Of a stretch of 64,000 bases of DNA, positions 53,472-61,211 are shown piece after piece. A program made the translations under genes and the position numbers. The DNA is from Clavibacter zhangzhiyongii. Lineage in GTDB: Bacteria; Actinomycetota; Actinomycetes; Actinomycetales; Microbacteriaceae. The stretch covers positions 1,178,001-1,242,000 of the forward strand of contig NZ_CP061274.1 in the NCBI RefSeq assembly GCF_014775655.1. The letters are read 5' to 3'. A model generated the notes under the pieces. The model was not told the origin of the DNA. It did not search any database and saw only the letters and a list, made by a program, of their open reading frames with translations. Position 1 is the first letter of the stretch. Each line of letters begins with the position of its first letter.

Positions 53472-54070
53472 GGGGTGACCTGCGTGCCGACGACGTCGAA
53501 CGCGAGCTGCGCGGTGGATCCCTGCACGGACTGCGGCGCGTCCTTGTCGAGGACGACCTCGGTGCAGACGACCGACGAGGCGCCGGGCTGGATGCGGGCG
53601 AACCCGCTGGGCGTGTGCAGCGCGCCGGGACGGCCGGAGAAGGTCGTGGCGCCGTGCACGCAGTCGGCCGTCGTCGCGACGGGTCCGAGGCGCAGCGACA
53701 GCTCGCCGGGGAAGGCGCTGTTCGACGAGGTGCCTCGCGTGGAGATGGCCACGTCCAAGGCTACCGTGCCGGTGTTCTTCGCGGTGAAGGCCCCGACGAT
53801 CCCCTGGCCGGGGAGGAGCTGCGTCGCGTCGAGGGCGGCCTGCTGGGTGATGACGAGTCCGCTCGACCCGCTGGCGACGCTCGATGTCTGGGCGCTCGCG
53901 GTGCCGTTCCAGAGGGCGTAGCTGCCGCCGGTGGCGGCGAGGGAGGCGACGACGACCGCGGTGAGGAGGCCGGTGGTGAGCCACGCGGCGCGCAGGGGGC
54001 TGCGGCGGGCGGGACGGGCGGAGCGGCGGCCGTGAGCGGGACGCGCGGCGGGTGCCTGCCTCGTGCTCAT
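53468..54070 (-). CDS. Alternate-signal exported protein (TasA/CalY-like)
   Basis: 200 residues. Arginine-rich N-terminus (1-28), hydrophobic segment (about 30-47), then S-Y-A-L-W-N at residues 50-55, the alternate signal motif. The mature domain has TasA/camelysin-like spacing: an early conserved A-x-N-T-G-T-V-A-L-D-V-A-I strand and VVCTEVVLDKDAPQS near the end. Likely secreted through SipW cleavage and displayed on the cell surface. Second gene of the operon. Confidence 0.85.
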   Translation of the reverse strand: MSTRQAPAARPAHGRRSARPARRSPLRAAWLTTGLLTAVVVASLAATGGSYALWNGTASAQTSSVASGSSGLVITQQAALDATQLLPGQGIVGAFTAKNTGTVALDVAISTRGTSSNSAFPGELSLRLGPVATTADCVHGATTFSGRPGALHTPSGFARIQPGASSVVCTEVVLDKDAPQSVQGSTAQLAFDVVGTQVTP

Positions 54071-54121
54071 GTCGTCTCGCTCCGGTTCGTGGTGCTGGAT
54101 GGTGCGTGCTGGGGGTGGAGC

Positions 54122-54156
54122 CCCCTCCCCGCGGGTGACGTCACCGCGAGGAGGGG
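54122..54156 (-). terminator. Intergenic hairpin between first and second exported-protein genes
   Basis: On the minus strand, 10 bases after the first gene's stop, CCCCTCC-x-CGC and GGTGAC form a stem of about 16 pairs with their complements around a central GGTGACGTCACC palindrome; one mismatch and one bulged base. Probably attenuates downstream expression so that the first protein is made in excess. Confidence 0.6.
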
Positions 54157-54165
54157 AGTCGGCGA

Positions 54166-54714
54166 CTAGATCGCGCGCTGCGTGAGCGTGAAGGCGAGCT
54201 TGTCGAAGGAGAGGGTGCCGTTCTGGCCGGTGGTCGCGGTCGAGGGGAACGTGACCGTGAGGACCACGTTGACCTTGGAGGCGGCCGTCGAGGGCTTGAC
54301 CGTGAACGTGTTGGCCGCGGAGCCGGCGGTGATGCTGGCGTCGGTCGAGGTCACGTCGAGCTTGGTGGTGACGGCGGCCTTGAGCGCCGCGTCGCCGCTG
54401 ATGGAGAGGGGGTTGTACGTGAGGTCGGCGGCCAGCGAGTCGCCGGTCGCGGTGACCGTGAGGGCGCTCTTGTACTGGAGGACGTTGCCGGGGACGATGC
54501 GGTACGTCGCGGGGTCGACGACCTTGGGGGCGCTCGGGTTGGTGATGTCGGTCCAGACGCCCGTGGTGTCGGCGGCGAGGGCCAGGTTGCCCGCGGAGAC
54601 GCTCGAGGCGGCGACCGTCGCGTTGGCGTTCCACAGCGCGAAGCTGCCGGCGCCGCCGAGGAGGAGGACGATTCCAGCGGCACCTGCGACGGCGCCGGAG
54701 ACGATCTTGTTCAT
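54166..54714 (-). CDS. Alternate-signal exported protein, first and probably major (TasA/CalY-like)
   Basis: 182 residues. Short hydrophobic signal region (4-22) then S-F-A-L-W-N at 24-29, the SipW-type motif. Mature region: AGNLALAADTTGVWTD, GNVLQYKSALTVTATGDSLAADLTY and a C-terminal beta strand, pattern typical of TasA/camelysin-like fibre proteins and the RER_14450-type family of actinobacteria. Start has AGGAAACCCC. First gene of a four-gene operon with two more exported proteins and sipW; the hairpin after it fits a major structural subunit. Confidence 0.88.
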   Translation of the reverse strand: MNKIVSGAVAGAAGIVLLLGGAGSFALWNANATVAASSVSAGNLALAADTTGVWTDITNPSAPKVVDPATYRIVPGNVLQYKSALTVTATGDSLAADLTYNPLSISGDAALKAAVTTKLDVTSTDASITAGSAANTFTVKPSTAASKVNVVLTVTFPSTATTGQNGTLSFDKLAFTLTQRAI

Positions 54715-54837
54715 GGGGTTTCCTGTTCTCTCACGCGGTGTGCCGCGCATGTTCGTGGGGGAGGCGGCGGGTGGGGTCCTGCCGGTCGTCTCCGGTGCTC
54801 CGCTGGCGCCTGGTCGGCGCTCCTGCGGTCTCGATCC

Positions 54838-54858
54838 GGTGTTCCTTCGACGAACACC
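54838..54858. promoter_or_regulatory. Inverted repeat GGTGTTC-N7-GAACACC
   Basis: Perfect 7-bp arms in a 21-bp site, 124 bases before the first exported-protein start. Size and symmetry fit a repressor or activator dimer of the GntR, LacI or TetR type. No cognate regulator can be named. Confidence 0.55.
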
Positions 54859-54873
54859 ACTCTGACGGGGCGG

Positions 54874-54952
54874 CCTCAAGCCACCCGCTGGGCGACCGCA
54901 AGTCCGGCCGAGCTTTGCCGCAAGCCCGTCCCGGGATCCGCTCAAGCCCCCG
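54874..54952 (-). repeat. Four CAAG(C/T)C boxes at exact 22-bp period
   Basis: CAAG starts at 54877, 54899, 54921 and 54943. On the strand reading toward the sipW operon the boxes are GGCTTGAGG, GACTTGCGG, GGCTTGCGG and GGCTTGAGC. Equal phasing by two DNA turns would place them on one face. Tandem direct repeats like this are the usual target of response regulators or LytTR-type activators. Confidence 0.7.
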
Positions 54953-55060
54953 GGATCCCGTGCCGCGAGGCCGGTCGGCGCCGGCGCGGCGTCCTCGCAC
55001 GCCGGCCGGTCTAGGCTCAGGCCACGACGTCCTCCGACGGCGGACACGGGAGGGGAGCGC

Positions 55061-56719
55061 ATGACGACTCCCGCCCGCCCGCCCCGGTCGGCCCTGTCCG
55101 CGCTCGACGCGCAGCGCCGTCGCGGCTCGGCCCGCGCGCAGGTGCCGTTCCTCCTCAGCTGCGCGGTCGTCGCGGTCATCGTGGCCGTCGTCGAGCCGGA
55201 GGTCCACGCCGATCCGTTCTACCTGGGCGCCCTCGCCCTGGTCGGCGCCGTCTCCCTGCTCTGCGTCGTGCTCGCGATGAGCCGGATCCCGTCGGGCGTC
55301 CTCATGGTCGTGCCCGCCGTCGACCTGCTCGCGGTCGCGGCCCTCCGCGACGCGACCGCCGAGACCTTCCCCGCGTCGGCCCTGCTCGTGATCTTCCCGC
55401 TGCTCTGGCTGGTGTTCGCGTTCCCGTCCGGCGGCGTCGCCGTCGCCGTGGCGGGCGCCCTGGTCATCAGCCTCTTCCCGGTGATCCGCGACGGCGGGCT
55501 GCCCGCGTCCTCCACGGCGTGGGCCGACCTCCTCGGCGCGCCCCTCCTCACCGCGCTCCTGGTGGCGGCGGCCGCGCAGGCGGCCGCGACGCAGCGCACC
55601 GACCGGCGCGAGCTCGCCGAGGCGACCGAGACCCAGGCGCGGCTCCTCGTGGAGTCGCGCGAGCAGACGGCGACCTTCCGCGACGTGGCCGACGCGCTCG
55701 ACGTCGGGATCGTCTTCTTCGACGCGGACGACCGGCCCGTGCTCCGCAACGCCGCCGTCCGCTCGCTGCTGGAGCTCGCGGGCTACGACCCCGCGACGGG
55801 CCGGGCGTCGCACGTGTACGGATCCGACCGCGTCACGCCGGTCGCCCGCGACGGGCGAATCCTGATGGAGGCGGTGTACGCCGACAAGGTGCACGGGCCC
55901 GTCTACTGGGTGGGGGAGCCGGGCGACCAGCGCGCCCTCGTGCTCTCCGTGCGGGCCATCGGGCGCCGCGGGGGGCAGCGCACCGGCACCGTGCTCGGCG
56001 CCTACGACGTCACCGACCTCGCGCAGGCCGTCCAGGTGCGCGACGAGTTCCTGGCCACCGTCTCGCACGAGCTGCGCACGCCGCTCACGAGCATCGTCGG
56101 CTACCTCGACCTGCTCGACGAGCTGCACGATCCCGCGCACCTGGGCATCGCGGCCGAGCTCGCGGTCATCCAGCGGAACGTCGAGCAGCTGTCGGTCATC
56201 ATCGGCTCGCTCCTCGCGGGAGCGGACCACGCGCCCGCGCTCCAGCGCGCATCCGTCGACCTCTCGGCGCTCGTCGAGGACGCGGCGGCCGGCGCCGCCG
56301 CGCGCGCCGCCGAGCGCGGGCTGGCGCTCGGCACCCGCATCGCCCCGGGCATCGTGCTCGACGGCGACGCCGACCGGCTCGCGCAGGTCGTCGAGGCCCT
56401 GCTCTCCAACGCCCTCGCCTTCACGCCGGCCGGCCGGATCGACGTGGTGCTCGAGCGCGAGGGCGACGAGGCCGTCCTCTCCGTCGCCGACACCGGCGTC
56501 GGCGTCAGCGAGGAGGACCAGCGGCACGTGTTCGACCGCTTCTTCCGCGCCCGCTCAGCCCGCGACGGCGCCGTCCCTGGCCTCGGCCTCGGCCTCTCGA
56601 TCGCCGAGCGCACCGTCACCGCGCACGGCGGATCCGTCCGCATCTCGAGCCGCCTCGGGCACGGCACGCGCATGGTCGTGGCCCTGCCGATGGGATCGCC
56701 CCACTACCCCTCCCCATAG
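55061..56719 (+). CDS. Orphan sensor histidine kinase with PAS-like domain
   Basis: 552 residues. About six N-terminal spans (25-180), then a PAS-like segment (about 200-320) containing F-R-D-V-A-D-A-L-D-V-G-I-V-F-F-D and a Y-D-V-T-D-L end. HisKA: F-L-A-T-V-S-H-E-L-R-T-P-L-T-S with the phospho-histidine near 335. HATPase: N-A-L-A-F-T, A-D-T-G-V-G-V, P-G-L-G-L-G-L-S. No response-regulator gene is adjacent. It faces the sipW operon across the repeat-bearing region. Confidence 0.93.
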   Translation: MTTPARPPRSALSALDAQRRRGSARAQVPFLLSCAVVAVIVAVVEPEVHADPFYLGALALVGAVSLLCVVLAMSRIPSGVLMVVPAVDLLAVAALRDATAETFPASALLVIFPLLWLVFAFPSGGVAVAVAGALVISLFPVIRDGGLPASSTAWADLLGAPLLTALLVAAAAQAAATQRTDRRELAEATETQARLLVESREQTATFRDVADALDVGIVFFDADDRPVLRNAAVRSLLELAGYDPATGRASHVYGSDRVTPVARDGRILMEAVYADKVHGPVYWVGEPGDQRALVLSVRAIGRRGGQRTGTVLGAYDVTDLAQAVQVRDEFLATVSHELRTPLTSIVGYLDLLDELHDPAHLGIAAELAVIQRNVEQLSVIIGSLLAGADHAPALQRASVDLSALVEDAAAGAAARAAERGLALGTRIAPGIVLDGDADRLAQVVEALLSNALAFTPAGRIDVVLEREGDEAVLSVADTGVGVSEEDQRHVFDRFFRARSARDGAVPGLGLGLSIAERTVTAHGGSVRISSRLGHGTRMVVALPMGSPHYPSP

Positions 56720-56844
56720 CCGATGGCAAGAGGAGATGGCGAATCGACCGTTCCGGAGGCCTCCGCCTAGACTCGGCCGGTCGCTCGCGGGACCCCTGCG
56801 GGCGCGGCACCACGTCATCGAGCCCACAGGAGCCCATCCCCTCC

Positions 56845-58674
56845 ATGACCTCCACGCGCACGTCCGCAGAACGCCTCCTCGACCGCCTCATCCCGAAGCG
56901 GCGCACCAACCCCGACGGCACCCGGCCACCTCGTCGTGACCACTCCGACCACCGCCTCCTCGAGGCGCGCTTCACCGGATCCGTCGACCTCTACGAGCCC
57001 GAGCACCCGAAGATCGACCGCCTCGTGTTCGGCGTCACCGCCGTCCTCGCGGTCGGCTTCGTCGTCTGGGGCATCGTCAGCACCGACGGCCTCGCGACCA
57101 TCTCCGGCGCCGCGCAGAGCTGGGTCATCGAGAAGACCGGCTGGCTCTTCGTGCTCGCCGCGAGCTTCTTCGTGATCTTCGTGCTCTGGCTCGCCGCCAG
57201 CCGCTACGGCCGCATCAAGCTGGGCGCCGACGACGAGAAGCCGCAGTTCAAGACGGTCTCCTGGATCGCCATGATGTTCAGCGCGGGCATGGGCATCGGC
57301 CTGATGTTCTTCGGCGCGGCCGAGCCCCTCAGCCACTTCGTCACCCCGCCGCCCGGCACCACGCAGCCCGAGTCGGAGGCGGCCATCCGCACGGCCATGG
57401 CCACCGCGATGTTCCACTGGGGCCTGCACCCCTGGGCCATCTACGCGGTCGCCGGCATCGCGATCGGCTACGGCACCTTCCGCAAGGGCCGCAAGCAGCT
57501 CTTCTCCTCCATCTTCCAGCCGCTGCTCGGCACGAAGCGCACCGAGGGCTGGGCCGGACGCGTCATCGACATGCTCGCGATCTTCGCCACGCTCTTCGGC
57601 TCGGCGGCCTCGCTCGGCATCGGCGCGACGCAGATCGGCGCGGGACTCGAGTTCAACGGCTGGGTGCCCGAGGCCACGGCCCCGCTGCTCATCGGCATCA
57701 TCGTCGTGCTCACGATCGCCTTCATCTTCTCGGCCGTCTCGGGCATCGCCCGCGGCATCCAGTGGCTGTCGAACATCAACATGGTGCTGGCCGTCGTGCT
57801 CGCCGTCTTCGTGTTCGTCGTCGGCCCGACGCTCCTCATCCTCAACCTCATCCCCGCCACGCTCGGCGCCTACCTCGGTGACATGACCGAGATGGCGTCC
57901 CGCACCGCGGCGACCGGCGGCGACGAGATGAGCTCCTGGCTCGCCAGCTGGAGCGTCTTCTACTGGGCCTGGTGGATCTCGTGGACGCCGTTCGTCGGCA
58001 TGTTCATCGCGCGCATCAGCCGCGGCCGCACCATCCGCGAGTTCGTGGTCGGCGTGCTGCTCGCGCCGAGCATCGTGGCCCTCATCTGGTTCTCGATCTT
58101 CGGCGGCTCCGCCATCCACGCGCAGCAGACCGACGGCGACATGACCGTCGACGGCGCCGTGGTCAGCGACAACACGCTGTTCCAGCTGCTCAACCACTAC
58201 CCGCTGGCCAGCGTCAGCACCGTCCTCGTCATGCTGCTCGTCGGCATCTTCTTCGTGTCGGGCGCCGACAGCGCGTCCATCGTGATGGGGACGCTGTCGC
58301 AGCGCGGTGCACTGCACCCGAGCCGCAAGGTCGTCGTCTTCTGGGGCGTCGTCATGGGCGCGGTCGCGGCGATCATGCTGGCCATCGGCGGGGGAGGCAC
58401 GGAGGCCCTCACCGGCCTGCAGAACCTCACGGTCGTGGCCTCGCTGCCGTTCGTGCTCGTGATGCTCGTCGCCTGCTACGCCCTCTGGAGCGAGCTGCGC
58501 ACCGATCCGCTCATCGTGCGCCGCCAGGTCGCGGTCGAGATGATGCGCGACGCGGTCGTCAACGGCGTCGAGCAGCACGGCGACCACTTCCAGCTCTCGG
58601 TCGACCCGATCGACCCGGAGGAGGCCTCGGTCCGCGAGCCGCTCGGCGACGAGGACGAGGCGCGGCGCTCCTGA
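56845..58674 (+). CDS. BCCT-family glycine betaine/choline transporter
   Basis: 609 residues with twelve spans. BCCT hallmarks: G-M-G-I-G-L-M-F-F-G-A-A-E-P near residue 150, the signature region Y-W-A-W-W-I-S-W-T-P-F-V-G-M-F-I-A-R-I-S-R-G, and W-S-V-F at its start. N- and C-terminal charged tails, the latter acidic, are used as osmosensors in BetP. It imports betaine-type osmolytes with Na+ or H+. Ends at a strong terminator. Confidence 0.96.
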   Translation: MTSTRTSAERLLDRLIPKRRTNPDGTRPPRRDHSDHRLLEARFTGSVDLYEPEHPKIDRLVFGVTAVLAVGFVVWGIVSTDGLATISGAAQSWVIEKTGWLFVLAASFFVIFVLWLAASRYGRIKLGADDEKPQFKTVSWIAMMFSAGMGIGLMFFGAAEPLSHFVTPPPGTTQPESEAAIRTAMATAMFHWGLHPWAIYAVAGIAIGYGTFRKGRKQLFSSIFQPLLGTKRTEGWAGRVIDMLAIFATLFGSAASLGIGATQIGAGLEFNGWVPEATAPLLIGIIVVLTIAFIFSAVSGIARGIQWLSNINMVLAVVLAVFVFVVGPTLLILNLIPATLGAYLGDMTEMASRTAATGGDEMSSWLASWSVFYWAWWISWTPFVGMFIARISRGRTIREFVVGVLLAPSIVALIWFSIFGGSAIHAQQTDGDMTVDGAVVSDNTLFQLLNHYPLASVSTVLVMLLVGIFFVSGADSASIVMGTLSQRGALHPSRKVVVFWGVVMGAVAAIMLAIGGGGTEALTGLQNLTVVASLPFVLVMLVACYALWSELRTDPLIVRRQVAVEMMRDAVVNGVEQHGDHFQLSVDPIDPEEASVREPLGDEDEARRS

Positions 58675-58692
58675 CGCCGCCTCCCGCCTCGC

Positions 58693-58729
58693 CGATGCCG
58701 ACCCGCGCCCCGCGCGCGGGTCGGCATCG
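58693..58729 (+). terminator. Terminator after the BCCT transporter gene
   Basis: A perfect 15-bp stem (CGATGCCGACCCGCG at 58693-58707 with 58715-58729) and a 7-base loop, 18 bases after the transporter stop. Confidence 0.85.
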
Positions 58730-58803
58730 TGGTCTCCCGGACACCGCCTGGATGTCGGGTCGCCCCCGACCCCTCACCCGTCCCGCGCATCGGTAGGGTG
58801 ACC

Positions 58804-59823
58804 ATGATGACGACCTCCACCCCCGCCTCCGCTCCCGCACCCTCGCCGACCGACGGCAGCGGTCGCCGCGCCGCCGTCGTCTACAACCCCATCAAGGTCG
58901 ACCTCGGGTCGCTGAAGGCCAAGGTGGCGCAGGCTGCCGGCACCGCGGGTTGGGAGGAGACGCTCTGGTTCGAGACGAGCGAGGACGACCCCGGCAAGGG
59001 CGCCGCCCAGGAGGCCCTGTCGCACGACGTCGACATGGTCATCGCGGCCGGCGGCGACGGCACGGTCCGCGCGGTCGCGGAGGGCATGTCGGGATCCGGC
59101 GTCGCGCTGGGGCTCCTGCCGTCCGGCACCGGCAACCTGCTCGCGCGCAACCTCAAGCTCACCCTCAACGACGTGGAGCACTCGCTGGAGGCCGCCTTCT
59201 CCGGCCACGACCGCAAGGTCGACCTCGCGGCCATCGAGATCCTCCGCCAGGACGAGACCCGCGAGAAGCACGTCTTCGTCGTGATGGCCGGCGTCGGCAT
59301 CGACGCGAAGATGCTCGCCAACACCGACTCGGAGCTGAAGAAGAAGGTCGGCTGGCTCGCCTACGTCGACGCGATCTTCAAGGCCCTGCGCGACCGCGAC
59401 CAGCTGCGGCTCCGCTACCGGCTCGACGGCCGGAGCACGCACCGCCGCCGCGCGCACACGCTCATCGTCGGCAACTGCGGCTCGCTGCCCGCCAACATCC
59501 TGCTGCTGCCGGATGCCGCGGTCGACGACGGCATCCTCGACGTCGTGCTGATGCGCCCCGAGGGGCTCTTCGGCTGGATCCAGATCTGGGTCAAGGTCGC
59601 GTGGGAGAACGGCGTCGTCCGCCGCACCGCCGCGGGCCGTCGCCTCATGGGCCCCGAGAAGGAGGTGCGCGCGCTCGAGTACCGCACCGCCGAGGAGGTG
59701 GTGGTCCGCCTCGAGAAGGAGGAGGACATCGAGCTCGACGGCGACCCCTTCGGCCGCGCCGTCGGCTTCAAGATCCAGGTGCTGCCCGGCGGCCTGACGG
59801 TGCGGGTGCCGCGGGACTCCTGA
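58804..59823 (+). CDS. Diacylglycerol kinase family lipid kinase
   Basis: 339 residues. DAGK catalytic domain: A-G-G-D-G-T-V-R near residue 82, P-S-G-T-G-N-L-L-A-R-N near 108, and the acidic E-L-D-G-D-P at the C-terminus. ATG at 58804 has GGGTG upstream; the next codon pair is also ATG. It phosphorylates diacylglycerol or a related lipid in membrane lipid turnover; substrate not fixed by sequence. Confidence 0.93.
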   Translation: MMTTSTPASAPAPSPTDGSGRRAAVVYNPIKVDLGSLKAKVAQAAGTAGWEETLWFETSEDDPGKGAAQEALSHDVDMVIAAGGDGTVRAVAEGMSGSGVALGLLPSGTGNLLARNLKLTLNDVEHSLEAAFSGHDRKVDLAAIEILRQDETREKHVFVVMAGVGIDAKMLANTDSELKKKVGWLAYVDAIFKALRDRDQLRLRYRLDGRSTHRRRAHTLIVGNCGSLPANILLLPDAAVDDGILDVVLMRPEGLFGWIQIWVKVAWENGVVRRTAAGRRLMGPEKEVRALEYRTAEEVVVRLEKEEDIELDGDPFGRAVGFKIQVLPGGLTVRVPRDS

Positions 59824-59899
59824 CCCGCGTCGGTCGGTCCCTGCCGGCGTCGCGCTCACCGGCGTCGCGCCTGTCGGCGGTCCGTGGGAGGGTCGCGGA

Positions 59900-61078
59900 A
59901 TGATCCGCACCCTCGCCGTCTCCGGCTACCGCTCCGTCCGCGACCTCGCGCTGCCGCTCACCGGGCTCGACGTCATCACGGGCGCGAACGGCAGCGGCAA
60001 GTCCAACGTCTACCGGGCGCTCCGGCTCATCTCGGACATGGCGCAGGGCGGCGCCGTCGGCGCTCTCGCGCGCGAGGGCGGCCTCGAGGCGGTCCTCTGG
60101 GCGGGGCCCGAGGGCCTCAGCCGCGCGATGCGCGACGGCGAGCACGAGGTGCAGGGCACCGTGCGCAAGGGTCCCATCGCGCTGCGGCTCGGGTTCGCGG
60201 GCGACGAGCTCGGCTACCTCGTCGACCTCGGCATCCCGCAGACGGACCCGTCGGCACGCCCGCCGACCATGTTCGGGCGCGACCCGGAGATCAAGCGCGA
60301 GCTGATCTTCAGCGGCCCGGTGCCGCGCCCCCGCTCGCTCGTGCTGGAGCGCCGCTGGCAGGACGTGCGCGTCCGCGACGAGGCCGACGGCTGGATGCAC
60401 GTGCCGGCCCTCGTGCCGCCCCACCTCAGCGTGCTCAGCGAGGTCGCCGACGCGGTCACGAGCCCCGAGGCGATGATCCTCCGGCGGCGCATGGGCGGAT
60501 GGCGCTTCTACGACCAACTCCGCACCGACGCCGACGCCCCCGCCCGGCGACCTCGCGTGGGGACGCGCACGCCCGTGCTCGCGAGCGACGGATCCGACCT
60601 CGCGGCCGCGGTGCAGACCATCCGGGAGTGGGGCAACGGCGACGCGCTCGACGCGCTGGTCGACCGGGCGTTCCCCGGGTCCACCGTCGTAGTGCGCCCC
60701 CAGGACGGCGTCCTGTCGCTCGGGCTGCGGCAGCCCGGCATCCTCCGCGTGCTCGACGCCGCCGAGCTCTCCGACGGCACGCTCCGGATGCTCATGCTCA
60801 CGGCCGCCCTCCTCACGACGGAGCCGCCCGAGCTCATGGTGCTCAACGAGCCGGAGACGAGCCTCCACCAGGACCTGCTGCCCGCGCTCGGCGAGCTCAT
60901 CGCGCAGGCGTCGCGGAACGTGCAGATCCTCGTCGTGACGCATGCGCCGGGGCTGGCGGCGGCCGTGTCGGAGCACGCGGAGGCGGGGGAGCTCGTGCTG
61001 GAGAAGCCGCACGGCGAGACGGAGCTGCGCGGGCAGGGGCTCCTCAGCGCGCCGTCGTGGGACTGGGGCAAGCGCTAG
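59900..61078 (+). CDS. AAA-family ATPase, RecF/OLD-like
   Basis: 392 residues. N-terminal R-T-L-x-V-S-G-Y-R-S-V-R then Walker A G-A-N-G-S-G-K-S-N; signature-like L-S-D-G-T-L-R-M near residue 290; Walker B L-M-V-L-N-E-P-E-T and a switch histidine in V-V-T-H-A-P. This is the split ABC-type ATPase of the RecF/SMC-related predicted-ATPase group (DUF2813-like). No nuclease domain is attached and no partner gene lies next to it. May act in DNA maintenance or defence; undetermined. Confidence 0.85.
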   Translation: MIRTLAVSGYRSVRDLALPLTGLDVITGANGSGKSNVYRALRLISDMAQGGAVGALAREGGLEAVLWAGPEGLSRAMRDGEHEVQGTVRKGPIALRLGFAGDELGYLVDLGIPQTDPSARPPTMFGRDPEIKRELIFSGPVPRPRSLVLERRWQDVRVRDEADGWMHVPALVPPHLSVLSEVADAVTSPEAMILRRRMGGWRFYDQLRTDADAPARRPRVGTRTPVLASDGSDLAAAVQTIREWGNGDALDALVDRAFPGSTVVVRPQDGVLSLGLRQPGILRVLDAAELSDGTLRMLMLTAALLTTEPPELMVLNEPETSLHQDLLPALGELIAQASRNVQILVVTHAPGLAAAVSEHAEAGELVLEKPHGETELRGQGLLSAPSWDWGKR

Positions 61079-61142
61079 CGCCCGCCTGCCCGCCCGCCCG
61101 CCAGGCGTCTAGCGCGGGCGGCGCGCACGCCGCCCCCACGAC

Positions 61143-61190
61143 GACGCCTCCCGGTCGCGGCCCTGGAGGGCGGCGCGAGCGGGAGGCGTC
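61143..61190. terminator. Convergent terminator between ATPase and desaturase genes
   Basis: GACGCCTCCCG (61143-61153) pairs with 61180-61190, extended by TCGC/GCGA after one mismatch; loop of 16 bases. It lies between convergent genes. Confidence 0.72.
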
Positions 61191-61211
61191 GGGTGGTGCG
61201 GATGCGGCGGA

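Larger units (their letters stand above)
54715..55060. promoter_or_regulatory. 346-bp divergent control region, sipW operon / histidine kinase
   Basis: No gene seen. It contains the inverted repeat GGTGTTC-N7-GAACACC at 54838-54858 and four CAAG(C/T)C boxes at 54877, 54899, 54921 and 54943, an exact 22-base period. Two CCGGGATCC copies flank the last box. Promoters must lie on both sides; none is clear enough to place. Confidence 0.6.

Noticed and set aside
54961-54972. A fifth CAAG box after the four phased ones
   Set aside because: The sequence there is CGAGGCC, mismatched and one base out of phase.
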